DNA of 64,000 nt from Gammaproteobacteria bacterium (GTDB taxonomy: Bacteria > Pseudomonadota > Gammaproteobacteria > Steroidobacterales > GCA-2729495): positions 3,169,001 to 3,233,000 of the forward strand of contig CP129466.1 in NCBI GenBank assembly GCA_030583605.1. Reading direction: 5' to 3'. Positions 1-8,409 of the stretch are shown one piece after another. Every line of letters begins with the position of its first letter. Position 1 is the stretch's first letter. Both the position numbers and the translations under genes were made by a program. The notes beneath the pieces were generated by a model. The model searched no databases, had not been told where the DNA came from, and worked only from the letters and a program-made list of their open reading frames with translations.

Positions 1-892
1 GCACCGGGTCGAGCACGTATAGATCCTGCCCGGCGATGAACGCGCTGCGGTCGGCAAAAGTCGAGTCGTAGCGGGAGTCGAGCAGGTTGTTGCGGGCGGC
101 GATCAGGTACCAGCGATCGAGCGTCTCGTGGATCGGCGTGTGCAGCAGGTAGTTGTGCAGCATCATCTTCTCGGAGGCGTGGATCTGCACCCAGGTGCAG
201 TGCGGCCCGTGGTGACCGACGCCACCGTCGATCCACGCCCCACCGGTACGGCCCGATGCCTCGTTCATGTCGCGCTGTGCCAGTGTCGGCGCAAACATCT
301 TGTTGTGGAAACCGCTGCCCCACGCGGTGTCCTCCACCTTGAAGTCCTCGACGTGGTAGTCCTCGCGCACGCCGAGGAAGCCGTGGGTCGGATGGGTGAA
401 CTCATTGTGCGCCGGGTCGATCGTGTTTTCGATCGAACGCTTGTAGTCGATGTTCCAGTCGGCCGACAGGATGATCGTGCGCCACTGCGGGTCACCGTAC
501 TCAGCGATCTCGATGATCGGAGGGCGCTCTGCTTCCGGCAGATCGCCGAGGAACACCCAGATCAGCCCGTACTTCTCCTCGACCGGATAAGAGTCGATGC
601 GGGTGCGTTCGGGGATCTTGGCATTGGGCCCGAGCGAGGGCAGGCGCACGCAATTGCCGTCCCCGTCGAAGGTCCAGCCGTGGTACGGGCACTCGACGCA
701 GTCCCCGCGCACGCGTCCGTCGCCCATGGAGCCGCCGCGGTGCGTGCAGGTATCGCTGATGCAGCGCACCTTGCCCTTGCTGTCGCGCCAGAGCGCAAAG
801 TGGTGGCCGAGCATCATGACCTTCAGTGGCCTGTCAGTGCCGAACTTCACCTCGCCGGACTGGGCCGCGATATACCAGAAATTGATGTACAT
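1..892 (-). CDS. Rieske-type non-haem iron oxygenase, alpha subunit (3' end beyond window)
   Basis: Oxygenase component of a Rieske non-haem iron system, expected to accept electrons from a separate reductase and hydroxylate or demethylate an organic substrate in the cytoplasm. The N-terminal Rieske motif is visible as CTH followed about 16 residues later by CPYH. The mononuclear iron site appears as the DPAHNEFTH stretch, with two histidines and the bridging aspartate region. The start at 892 (MYINFWYIAA) resembles VanA-type oxygenases. About 297 residues are present and the C-terminus lies off the left edge, so the substrate cannot be assigned. It is transcribed away from the RluA fusion gene. 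Family call is firm; the reaction is not. Confidence 0.9.
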   Translation of the reverse strand, partial: MYINFWYIAAQSGEVKFGTDRPLKVMMLGHHFALWRDSKGKVRCISDTCTHRGGSMGDGRVRGDCVECPYHGWTFDGDGNCVRLPSLGPNAKIPERTRIDSYPVEEKYGLIWVFLGDLPEAERPPIIEIAEYGDPQWRTIILSADWNIDYKRSIENTIDPAHNEFTHPTHGFLGVREDYHVEDFKVEDTAWGSGFHNKMFAPTLAQRDMNEASGRTGGAWIDGGVGHHGPHCTWVQIHASEKMMLHNYLLHTPIHETLDRWYLIAARNNLLDSRYDSTFADRSAFIAGQDLYVLDPV

Positions 893-1030
893 GATGGTCT
901 CCCCGATTGCGCTCGTTGCTTCGTCGCCTGGGTGCCATTCTTGGTCAGGCCCGCAGCGGCCGTCTTGACGCACATCAGGAAACGCCGCTGCGGGATTGCC
1001 TTCGCCCGCGCGCCCTGCTCTATTGGCGCG

Positions 1031-2665
1031 ATGCAGCCTGCCCCGCGGGATTCAGCCGGAGCGCGCACGCCTGCCGCCGGGCGGCCGCCACCCTGCGTCC
1101 TGCACGAGGACGAGCATCTGCTGGTGGTCGCCAAACCGTCCGGCTGGAACACGCACGCGCCCGCGCCCCATGCGGGTGAGGGTATCTACGAATGGCTGCG
1201 CGACCGCGAGCCGCGCTGGTCCGGGCTGGCCATCATGCATCGCCTGGACAGGGATACATCCGGCGTGCTGGTGTTCGCGAAAACAACCACGGCGAACCGC
1301 TCCCTGACACAGCAGTTCAGCCGGGGGGAGGCCCTCAAGCGCTACCTGCTGCTGACCGATCGTCCGGCGCCGGCTGGCAAACTGCGGGTCGAGACCGGCA
1401 TCCGCCGGGCGGGCGCCGCCTATGCAGCCACGCCGGCGCAACCGGGTGAGCGCAGCGCGGTGACGGCGTTTTACCCCGGGACCGCGCCGGCAGGCAGCCA
1501 GTGGACGGCACTGCGGGCCGAGCCGCTGACCGGGCGCACCCACCAGATCCGCGTGCACGCCGCACACGCGGGCTTTCCGGTGCTCGGCGACACGCTCTAC
1601 GGCGGCACCGCGGCGCCGCGGCTGTGCCTGCACGCGGAATGCATCAGCCTGCGCCATCCGCAGACCGGCGACATGGTGAGCTTCTCAGCTCCGGCGCAAT
1701 TCGACACCGACCTGGGTACGGCGCTGCGCGCGGCGTTCATCGACCCGGAGGACACCGACGCCTGGCGCGTCGTCCACGGCGCCGCCGACGCCTGGCCCGG
1801 CTGCTACGTGGACCGGCTCGGCGGGTTTCTGCTGGCGCAATCCGAGGCCCGGCCCGACGCCGATCAGCAACGCCGTCTCATGACGCCCGGCACGCGTGGC
1901 CTCTATCACCGTGGCTTGAGCCGCGAGGTTCGCCGCCTCAGCGTGGCGCAGGCATCGCCGGTGCATCTGGCGGGGGAACACGCCGACACACTCGTGGTTC
2001 GCGAAAACGGCGTGCGCTTCGAGATGCACCTCGATGACGGCTATTCGACCGGCCTGTTCCTCGACCAGCGCGACAACCGCCGCCGCCTGCTCGTGAACCA
2101 CGTCGCGGCGGGCTTCACCCCGTTTCCGCACGGTGCATCAGGTCGGCGGCTGCTCAACGCCTTCGCCTATACCTGCGGCTTCTCGGTCTGCGCGGCACTC
2201 GCCGGTGCTGTCGTGACCTCGCTCGACCTGTCGAAGAAGTATCTCGACTGGGGACGGCGCAACTTCGAGTTGAACGGCCTCGATACGGCGCACCACGACT
2301 TCATCTACGGCGACGTCTTCGACTGGCTGCGTCGCCTGCAGAAAAAAGACCGGCGCTTCGACGCGATCGTGCTCGACCCGCCCACCTTCTCGCAATCGAA
2401 GGAGCGCGGCGTGTTCCGCGCCGAGCGTGATTTCGGGCGGCTCGCCGCGGAGGCGCTGCCGCTGCTCGAGCCGGGCGGCGTGCTGCTGGCCGCGACGAAT
2501 GCCGCGCGAGTGCGCCCCGAGACGTTCATTGCAACGCTGCGCGAATCAGCCCGCGCCGTGGGTCGCCACGCCGAGCTCGAGCACTACTCGCCACAACCGC
2601 CTGACTTCCCGATGACCCGCGCAGAGCCGGGTCATCTCAAGTCTGTCTGGCTGCGGATACGCTGA
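1031..2665 (+). CDS. RluA-family pseudouridine synthase fused to RlmI-like methyltransferase
   Basis: A 544-residue two-domain RNA modification enzyme. Residues about 23-220 form an RluA-type pseudouridine synthase with HRLDRDTSG at 70-78, where the Asp is the catalytic residue, and a TGRTHQIRVH motif. Residues about 230-540 form a class I SAM methyltransferase of the RlmI type, with LNAFAYTCGFS as the SAM loop and LDPPTFSQSK near residue 448. The frame is open far upstream, but that part is antisense to the Rieske gene. The Met at 1031 immediately precedes the synthase domain. Both domains retain key motifs, so the protein may isomerise uridine and methylate rRNA. The target positions cannot be read from sequence. 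Confidence 0.9.
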   Translation: MQPAPRDSAGARTPAAGRPPPCVLHEDEHLLVVAKPSGWNTHAPAPHAGEGIYEWLRDREPRWSGLAIMHRLDRDTSGVLVFAKTTTANRSLTQQFSRGEALKRYLLLTDRPAPAGKLRVETGIRRAGAAYAATPAQPGERSAVTAFYPGTAPAGSQWTALRAEPLTGRTHQIRVHAAHAGFPVLGDTLYGGTAAPRLCLHAECISLRHPQTGDMVSFSAPAQFDTDLGTALRAAFIDPEDTDAWRVVHGAADAWPGCYVDRLGGFLLAQSEARPDADQQRRLMTPGTRGLYHRGLSREVRRLSVAQASPVHLAGEHADTLVVRENGVRFEMHLDDGYSTGLFLDQRDNRRRLLVNHVAAGFTPFPHGASGRRLLNAFAYTCGFSVCAALAGAVVTSLDLSKKYLDWGRRNFELNGLDTAHHDFIYGDVFDWLRRLQKKDRRFDAIVLDPPTFSQSKERGVFRAERDFGRLAAEALPLLEPGGVLLAATNAARVRPETFIATLRESARAVGRHAELEHYSPQPPDFPMTRAEPGHLKSVWLRIR

Positions 2666-2690
2666 TCCGGGAGCGGCTCACGGTCCCCGC

Positions 2691-3440
2691 TTACTTCGGC
2701 CCCAGCACGAACATATCGTCCGGAATCGGCGTACCGATCTCCGCTGAAGTCCAGCGGATGTCCACGCTTTTCACTCCGTCGTAGTAGTGACGCACGCGCC
2801 CTGGCTGCAGGAACTTGCCCACGCGATAGAAATCGGAGTAGATGCGCCGGTGCCAGCCGCGCGTGGTCTGCCACGCTGCCGAGCGGATGCTGAAATCCTT
2901 CTGGTCGATGCCGAAGACGGTCGTCTGCCCCGCAGGGTCGGTCACGCGGATGAAGTAGCTGGGATGACCTTCCACCTGGTCGTCCATCAGCGCCTCCAGC
3001 GTGAAGCCCTTCTCGAGCGCGAAACGGATCGCGCTGAATCCGAAACCTGCGCCCTCGTCGCTCGCCGCGCGCTCCCCGGCCACCGGGCCTTTCTGGTCGT
3101 AGGAGCGCTCGCCGTCGTACGCCGTCTGGAACAGCAACCGGTCACCCGCGTAGGCATCGAGCCTGAACTTGCCGCTGCCGGCATGCGCCTTCGCAAGCTC
3201 CACCGGATAGACGCGGTACATTTCGTAACGGGTAGCCTCCATGCAGGCACCGACCTTGCCGTCGCGGCACAACGTCGCGTGGCCGCGCATGACATTGGTG
3301 CCGGCCTTCAGCCACGCTTCGCCGCCGGCGGCGCGATGCGCCTGGGCGACGATCAGCGCGGGCGAGAGCCGCTCGGTGGCAACAGCACTGGCGCAGAGCA
3401 GAACGCCGGCCAGGGCGGCGGACAGGAATCGACGCAACAT
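2691..3440 (-). CDS. Exported protein of unknown function, possibly LolA-like fold
   Basis: 249 residues starting MLRRFLSAALAGVLLCASAVA, a clear Sec signal peptide ending near ATE, so the product should be periplasmic. An upstream in-frame Met exists at 3503, but the signal peptide argues for 3440. The mature part has alternating strand-like segments and phrases such as GHPSYFIRVTDP and FYRVGKFLQPGRVRHYYDG. These recall outer-membrane lipoprotein-sorting-like proteins that measure conversion of a lipid or sugar substrate. I do not recognise a catalytic motif. It lies tail to tail with the RluA fusion gene. Fold suggestion is inference only. Confidence 0.7.
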   Translation of the reverse strand: MLRRFLSAALAGVLLCASAVATERLSPALIVAQAHRAAGGEAWLKAGTNVMRGHATLCRDGKVGACMEATRYEMYRVYPVELAKAHAGSGKFRLDAYAGDRLLFQTAYDGERSYDQKGPVAGERAASDEGAGFGFSAIRFALEKGFTLEALMDDQVEGHPSYFIRVTDPAGQTTVFGIDQKDFSIRSAAWQTTRGWHRRIYSDFYRVGKFLQPGRVRHYYDGVKSVDIRWTSAEIGTPIPDDMFVLGPK

Positions 3441-3543
3441 GGCACGGCTCCTTTGCACCCGCGGGCAAGGGCGGGATGCGGGGTGACCGTCTGATGCTAG
3501 CACGATGCGCGCCGCGAACCGCCGGCGGCACGGTGATCAGGCG

Positions 3544-4911
3544 TTACTCCGCCGGCGTCCTGAGGGTGCGCCCCTCGCCACGGGCATCCACCGTGTCGAG
3601 CTTCACCGGTCGGCGCCAGACGCGGTGCAGGTAATCGAGCACCTTTTCCGAGCGCTTGAAGTCGAGTCCGCGTCCGTCGGTCCCGTGCTCGTGCACGAGG
3701 TGCAGCGTCCCGTCTGCTTCGACGTGCCTGACCGCGATCGCCGGCGCCCCGAAGCTGTACTTCGGCGCCAGGATCGCGTCGCGCAGCGCGTTGATTTCCC
3801 GGTCGACCACTTCCACCGCACCGTCGTTTGACGCCTTGTAGCGGAACAGTTTCAGTTCCTCGGCAAGCTCCGCGGTCAGATAATTGCGGATGAAGCCGAA
3901 ATCGTCGTCCTGGGCGCGGATCTGCATCGCCTTTTCCATTCCCAGGTTGTCGATGATGCTTTCCCACATGCAGAAGCCCAGGTGGTACGGGTTGATAGAC
4001 AGCGAAGCCTGCCGGTCAGCCGCATGCGGTCGCACCACGTCGGAATGGGTCTTGATGGCGTCGAGATACTCGTTCTGCGGGATGAAGTCCGCCTCGCGCA
4101 ACAGCCGCGCGTGCCAGTACGACGCCCAGCCCTCGTTCATGATCTGGCAGGCAAACACCGGGTAGAAGTAGAACGACTCCTCGCGCACGGCGAGGAAGAT
4201 GTCGCGCTCCCAGCCCTCCAGATCCGGCGCGTACTGGGCGATGAACCACAGCAGGTCGCGCTCCGGCTGCAGCGGGAGGCTCGCCCGCTTTTTCGGCTCG
4301 TGCTGCGGTGCCGGCCGCTCGTCGCCGGGCAACCGGTGAAAACGCTGGCGGAAGGTATCGTCGTCGATGAGCTGTTCCTCGACGAACTCCGGATACCGCT
4401 CGCGGCGCAGACCCTTGAACGCGTCGATATGCGCCTCGAGCGCCAGGGCTGCATCCAGGATCTGCTCGACGCGCTCCTGGCCGTGTTCTTCCATGGCCGC
4501 GGCGATCTGGCGCGCATGGCCCGCCGCCTGGTCCACGATGCGGTAGCCGACTTCCTGCTGGCTGCGGCGGAAGAGTTCGTTGTGCTTCGAGAAATCGGCG
4601 TGGCCGAGCACGTGCGCGACGACCAGCGTGTTCTCCTGCACGCTGTTGCCCTTCGCCAGGTAGGCGCGGCCCGGGTTACCCGGGAAGACCACCTCGAACA
4701 GCCGCGAATGCCCCATGCGGTGCTGAATGAGCTGGTAGATGTAGCGCACGCCGAACGACCAGTGCGGCATGCGCACCGGCAGGCCGTACACCGCCACCTC
4801 CATCATGAAGCTGTCGGGCACTTCCTCGAACTGCACCGGGTAGAAATCCAGGCCCTGCGCGCGTGCCAGGTCCTCGATCTTGCGCCCGTATGTTTCTATC
4901 GTGCCTGCCAT
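3544..4911 (-). CDS. SpoVR family protein (YcgB-like)
   Basis: 455-residue SpoVR-family cytoplasmic protein, close to the usual length. Typical family segments are visible: PHWSFGVRYIYQ, GNSVQENTLVVAHVLGHADF, MNEGWASYWHARL and NPYHLGFCMWESI. The biochemical role is not established in the family. In many proteobacteria it travels with prkA and yeaH and is linked to stress or stationary phase. Here it is the third gene of exactly that set, starting 24 bp after yeaH ends. The gene order and the short spacers indicate one transcript. Regulation is probably from the region upstream of prkA. Confidence 0.95.
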   Translation of the reverse strand: MAGTIETYGRKIEDLARAQGLDFYPVQFEEVPDSFMMEVAVYGLPVRMPHWSFGVRYIYQLIQHRMGHSRLFEVVFPGNPGRAYLAKGNSVQENTLVVAHVLGHADFSKHNELFRRSQQEVGYRIVDQAAGHARQIAAAMEEHGQERVEQILDAALALEAHIDAFKGLRRERYPEFVEEQLIDDDTFRQRFHRLPGDERPAPQHEPKKRASLPLQPERDLLWFIAQYAPDLEGWERDIFLAVREESFYFYPVFACQIMNEGWASYWHARLLREADFIPQNEYLDAIKTHSDVVRPHAADRQASLSINPYHLGFCMWESIIDNLGMEKAMQIRAQDDDFGFIRNYLTAELAEELKLFRYKASNDGAVEVVDREINALRDAILAPKYSFGAPAIAVRHVEADGTLHLVHEHGTDGRGLDFKRSEKVLDYLHRVWRRPVKLDTVDARGEGRTLRTPAE

Positions 4912-4935
4912 CCGTGAACTCCGGCGGCGCCCGCC

Positions 4936-6105
4936 TCAGCCGGCCTCCGCGGCAACGTGCTCGCGGAAGAAGGCGCGGATTGCGTCCCATACCGACTCGT
5001 TGGTGGTCAGCGCGTAGGACCCGACCGCGCGACCCTCGTCGGCAACCGTCCTGAAGATCCCGCCGGTCTCGCTGTCGAGCGCGCGTTCTTCCGTCGCAGG
5101 CGTTTCCACGTAGCCGACAAAGCTCGCGAGCGTCGCAATCTCGCGCAGGCTTGCCTCGGCGGCCTCGTGATCGTCCTTGAAGTTCTCGCCGTCCGATCCG
5201 TAGAAGAGATAGATGTTGTAGCGCGCAGGGTCGTAGCGGCCGGCAATCGTGTCGCGGACCAGGCTGAATGCGGACGAGGCAACCGTGCCGCCCGAACCGC
5301 GCACCTGGAAGAACTCGCTCTCGTCGAACTCCCACGCCTTGACGGTGTGGGCGATGAACACCAGTTCGAGTCGCGCGTATTGCCGGCGCAGGCCCTCGAC
5401 CACCCAGAAGAAGAATGTCTTGGCCAGCTGGCGATCGCGATCACGCATGCTGGAGGACACGTCCATGGCGAAGAACACCACCGCCTGCGTGGCTGGTTGG
5501 CGGCGCATAACGAGCTGGCGGAAACGCAGGTCCTCGTCCGTGAACGCGGGCCCGTCCGGGTCCACGGCACGTCGTTTCAGGCTTTCCTTGAGCGAGCGCC
5601 GCCGGTCGAGGCGGGATCGCACACCGCGCCGGCTCCAACCCTCGCGCCTGTAGTCGTCGTCCTGCGTAGCGCCGGTTTTCGACTGCAGGTTGGGCAGCTG
5701 CAGTTCCTCCCACAGCCACTCGACGATATCGTCGATCTTCAGCTCGAGGAGCAGCTGGACCCCGCCCTCGTTGTTGCCGCCCTCGCCCTGGTCGTCACCC
5801 TGCTGCTGGCCGGGAGCGGCAAGCTGGTCACCCGGCTTGACGTCGCCCTGGCCGGCGCCGAGCATCTCGTCGGCGTCACGCAGGCGGAAACGGCAATGCT
5901 CGAGGAAGCGTACGGGCACCTTGACCGTGCGGCTGCGGTCACCACCGAGCACGTCGGCATTGGCGAGCACCTCGGGCAGCTTGTCGCGCACTGCGCGGCG
6001 CACTTTCTCGTTGTGACGCAGCCAGTCGCGCGCGCCGCGCGAAAAGAGGTCGTACCAGTCCTGGTCGGCTTCCCTGCAACCTGCGAACGTGGAGGGGTGT
6101 TCCAT
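4936..6105 (-). CDS. yeaH: YeaH/YhbH family (DUF444) von Willebrand A-like protein
   Basis: 389 residues of the DUF444/YeaH family. The N-terminal half is basic with a glycine/glutamine-rich linker (GQQQGDDQGEGG). The C-terminal half carries a VWA-type metal-ion site seen as FAMDVSSSMRDRD, followed by conserved IAHTVKAWEFDESEFF and SGGTVASS segments. In enterobacteria YeaH accompanies the kinase YeaG in nitrogen and stationary-phase stress responses, though its molecular job is unsettled. It lies between prkA (52 bp upstream) and spoVR (24 bp downstream), consistent with an operon. The alternative explanation, a generic VWA protein, is unlikely given the context. Confidence 0.95.
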   Translation of the reverse strand: MEHPSTFAGCREADQDWYDLFSRGARDWLRHNEKVRRAVRDKLPEVLANADVLGGDRSRTVKVPVRFLEHCRFRLRDADEMLGAGQGDVKPGDQLAAPGQQQGDDQGEGGNNEGGVQLLLELKIDDIVEWLWEELQLPNLQSKTGATQDDDYRREGWSRRGVRSRLDRRRSLKESLKRRAVDPDGPAFTDEDLRFRQLVMRRQPATQAVVFFAMDVSSSMRDRDRQLAKTFFFWVVEGLRRQYARLELVFIAHTVKAWEFDESEFFQVRGSGGTVASSAFSLVRDTIAGRYDPARYNIYLFYGSDGENFKDDHEAAEASLREIATLASFVGYVETPATEERALDSETGGIFRTVADEGRAVGSYALTTNESVWDAIRAFFREHVAAEAG

Positions 6106-6156
6106 GGCGTCGTGCCACCTCTGCGCACAGCGTGAATCGCCACGCTGCGCCAGTGG

Positions 6157-8124
6157 TCACTCCTGCGACAGCAATGTCGTCACATAATTCAGCGCTTCAC
6201 GCGCGCTATGTTCATCGTATCCGTATTCCATCACGAGGCGTTCCTGCACCGCGGAGATCTTCTGCCGCACCTCGTCATCCGGACGGGCCGCTGACGTGAC
6301 CAGCCGCAGGACATCGCGACGCTCCTCGAAGAGGTACTGCTCGATCGCCTCGTGCAACCGCGTGTGGCTGTCCAGCGTGAACTTCTCGCCCGCCTTGTAT
6401 GCGACCATCGCCTTGCGCACGACCTCCTGGCGGAACGACTGCTTGCCGGACTCGGAAATCTTTATCTTCTCCTCGACCTTGCGCAGGAAGCGCTCGTCCG
6501 CCGGGCGCGTCTCGCCCGTGATCGGGTCCTTGACCTCACGCTGGTCGAGCGAGGCCTCGACTTCATCGAGATACTTCTCGAGCAACTGCTGCGCCTCGTC
6601 CTCGAAGGAGGCGAACAACGCCCGGTGCACGTCTTCCTTGACCCAGCGGTTGTAGAAGTCCTTGCGCGCGATCACCAGGAAATCCACCCAGAGCTTCTTC
6701 TGGCTGGCGTCCATGCGCGCATCGCTTTGTATCGAGTCCTTCAGCGCCAGCAGCATCTCCATGCTCGTCAGGCTCTTGCGGTCGCTGCGCGTGATGGCAT
6801 TGGAGATCGCATTGATCACGAAGCGCGGGCTCACGCCGGACATGCCCTCCTCCGGGTGCTCGGTACGCAACCGCTCGACCTCGCTCTGCGAGAATCCCTC
6901 GACATCCTCGCCCGCATACAACCGCAGTTTCTTGGCGAGATCGAGCCCCTCCTTCTCGGGCTTCACCAGCCGGGTCAGGATGGAGAACACCGCGGCGAGC
7001 TGCAGCACGTGCGGGTCCAGGTGCACGGTGCGGAAGGCCGGCGCGTTCGATACGAGCTTCCGGTATATCCGCGCCTCGTCCTGGTAGGACAGCGTATAGG
7101 GGACCTTGACGATGACCATGCGATCGAGGAGCGCCTCGTTCTCCTTCTCCTGCAGGAACTTGTTGAACTCCGCGAGATTGGTGTGGGCGACGATCGTCTC
7201 ATCGAGATGAATCAGCGGGAAGCGTGACACCTTGACGTTCTTCTCCTGCGTGAGCGTCAGGAGCAGGTAGAGAAACTCGCGCTTGACCTTGAGGATCTCG
7301 ATCATCTCGAGCATGCCGCGACTGGCCGCGTACACAGCGCCCGACCATGACCAGGCACGCGGATCGCCCTCGTCGCCGACCTCGGCGACCTTGGAGAGGT
7401 CCACCGAGCCGACCAGGTCGGCGATGTCCGCCGTGGTCGGATCATGCGGCGCGTAGGTGCCGATGCCGACCCGCGAAGCCTCGGACAGGAACACCCGCTC
7501 CACCGGGAACTTCATGAAGTCGCCGCGGAACTCCTCCTCGAGGCGAACCCGGCTGTAGGGCGACAGCTCACCGCAGATCTCCACGCCGTAGGTTTCGCGG
7601 AACCGCCCGCGCATGCTGGCCGGCACCAGGTTCAGGGGCGACTCGTGCAAAGGCGAGTCCTGCAGCGCGTAGAGCGCGCCAGCGTCCGTATGGCTGTACT
7701 CCTCCAGCCCCCGCTTCATCAGGATCACGGCCGAGGACTTGCCGCCGGAAGGCGGCCCGAGGAGCAGCAGCAGGCGACGGCCCACGTCGGAGCCGGCGCT
7801 CGCGGCCTTGAAGTACTCGACGACGCGGTCGAGCGCATCGTCGATACCGTAGAGCTCGTTGGTGAACAGATCCTTCGGATTGCCGGCGGGAACCTCGCCG
7901 CCACGTCGCTCGGTGCGATACCAGGCGAGCATGTCGTAGAGGTACTGATGGCTGGAGCGGACGAACTGCTGCGGCGTGGCCGGATAGACATCACGCAGGA
8001 AGTCGGCGAAAGTCCCGCGCCAGCGGGAAGCCTTGTGCTGGCCAGCGAAGGTCGCGAGTTCCGCGATCAGGTTGCCGCTGTGCCCTTCGACTGCGTCGCG
8101 CCTGGAGTCCGTTGCGCTCGTCAT
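6157..8124 (-). CDS. prkA: PrkA/YeaG family serine protein kinase
   Basis: 655 residues, near the usual PrkA length. The N-terminal AAA-like domain has a P-loop in LLLLGPPSGGKSSAV, conserved EEYSHTDAGALYALQDSPLHESPL, and later segments such as HLDETIVAHTNLAEFNKF and GVSPRFVINAISNAI. The C-terminal part is the PrkA-specific domain. The family phosphorylates protein substrates and has AAA-protease-like features; in enterobacteria it acts in starvation and nitrogen stress. First gene of the prkA-yeaH-spoVR set. A perfect TGTGA-N6-TCACA palindrome lies about 160 bp upstream, suggesting CRP-family control of the operon. Confidence 0.96.
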   Translation of the reverse strand: MTSATDSRRDAVEGHSGNLIAELATFAGQHKASRWRGTFADFLRDVYPATPQQFVRSSHQYLYDMLAWYRTERRGGEVPAGNPKDLFTNELYGIDDALDRVVEYFKAASAGSDVGRRLLLLLGPPSGGKSSAVILMKRGLEEYSHTDAGALYALQDSPLHESPLNLVPASMRGRFRETYGVEICGELSPYSRVRLEEEFRGDFMKFPVERVFLSEASRVGIGTYAPHDPTTADIADLVGSVDLSKVAEVGDEGDPRAWSWSGAVYAASRGMLEMIEILKVKREFLYLLLTLTQEKNVKVSRFPLIHLDETIVAHTNLAEFNKFLQEKENEALLDRMVIVKVPYTLSYQDEARIYRKLVSNAPAFRTVHLDPHVLQLAAVFSILTRLVKPEKEGLDLAKKLRLYAGEDVEGFSQSEVERLRTEHPEEGMSGVSPRFVINAISNAITRSDRKSLTSMEMLLALKDSIQSDARMDASQKKLWVDFLVIARKDFYNRWVKEDVHRALFASFEDEAQQLLEKYLDEVEASLDQREVKDPITGETRPADERFLRKVEEKIKISESGKQSFRQEVVRKAMVAYKAGEKFTLDSHTRLHEAIEQYLFEERRDVLRLVTSAARPDDEVRQKISAVQERLVMEYGYDEHSAREALNYVTTLLSQE

Positions 8125-8283
8125 GCTCGATCTCCCTGGAGTTTACGAACGGCCGTCGATACGCCCTGCCCTGATTGTTTTTGTTACCGCCCTGCGGCTC
8201 AGCTGTCTCTTTTGACGCCCGATCCCACCCATTAAGTTCAAAACACCCGCATGCGCAGACTGTTCCCGCATTGAACAGAAGTC

Positions 8284-8299
8284 TGTGAGGACAATCACA
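8284..8299. promoter_or_regulatory. CRP/Clp-type operator upstream of prkA
   Basis: The 16 bases read TGTGA, six spacer bases (GGACAA), then TCACA: ten of ten matches to the CRP-family consensus, extended by C and G to an 18-bp palindrome. It sits in the 285-bp gap between the 3' end of the exporter permease gene and the start of prkA, about 160 bp from the prkA start codon. No gene on the plus strand could use it. I see no convincing -10 at class II distance, so the architecture is uncertain. Inverted copies of TTTTGAAC flank the site at about 8236-8243 and 8312-8319. The rest of this gap holds nothing else I recognise. Confidence 0.75.
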
Positions 8300-8409
8300 G
8301 TCCCGTTAACTTTTGAACATAACCGCAGCCGCCTACAAGATCGCACAAACGGCGGTAAACGGCTCGTTGCACTGCGTCAGCGGTCGCGAGAGTCCCCGCG
8401 GTTTTCTGC

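Noticed and set aside
128..1030. N-terminal 301-residue extension of the RluA/methyltransferase frame
   Set aside because: It is antisense to the Rieske oxygenase gene, has no domain resemblance and is typical of GC-rich shadow frames; the synthase domain starts after Met at 1031.
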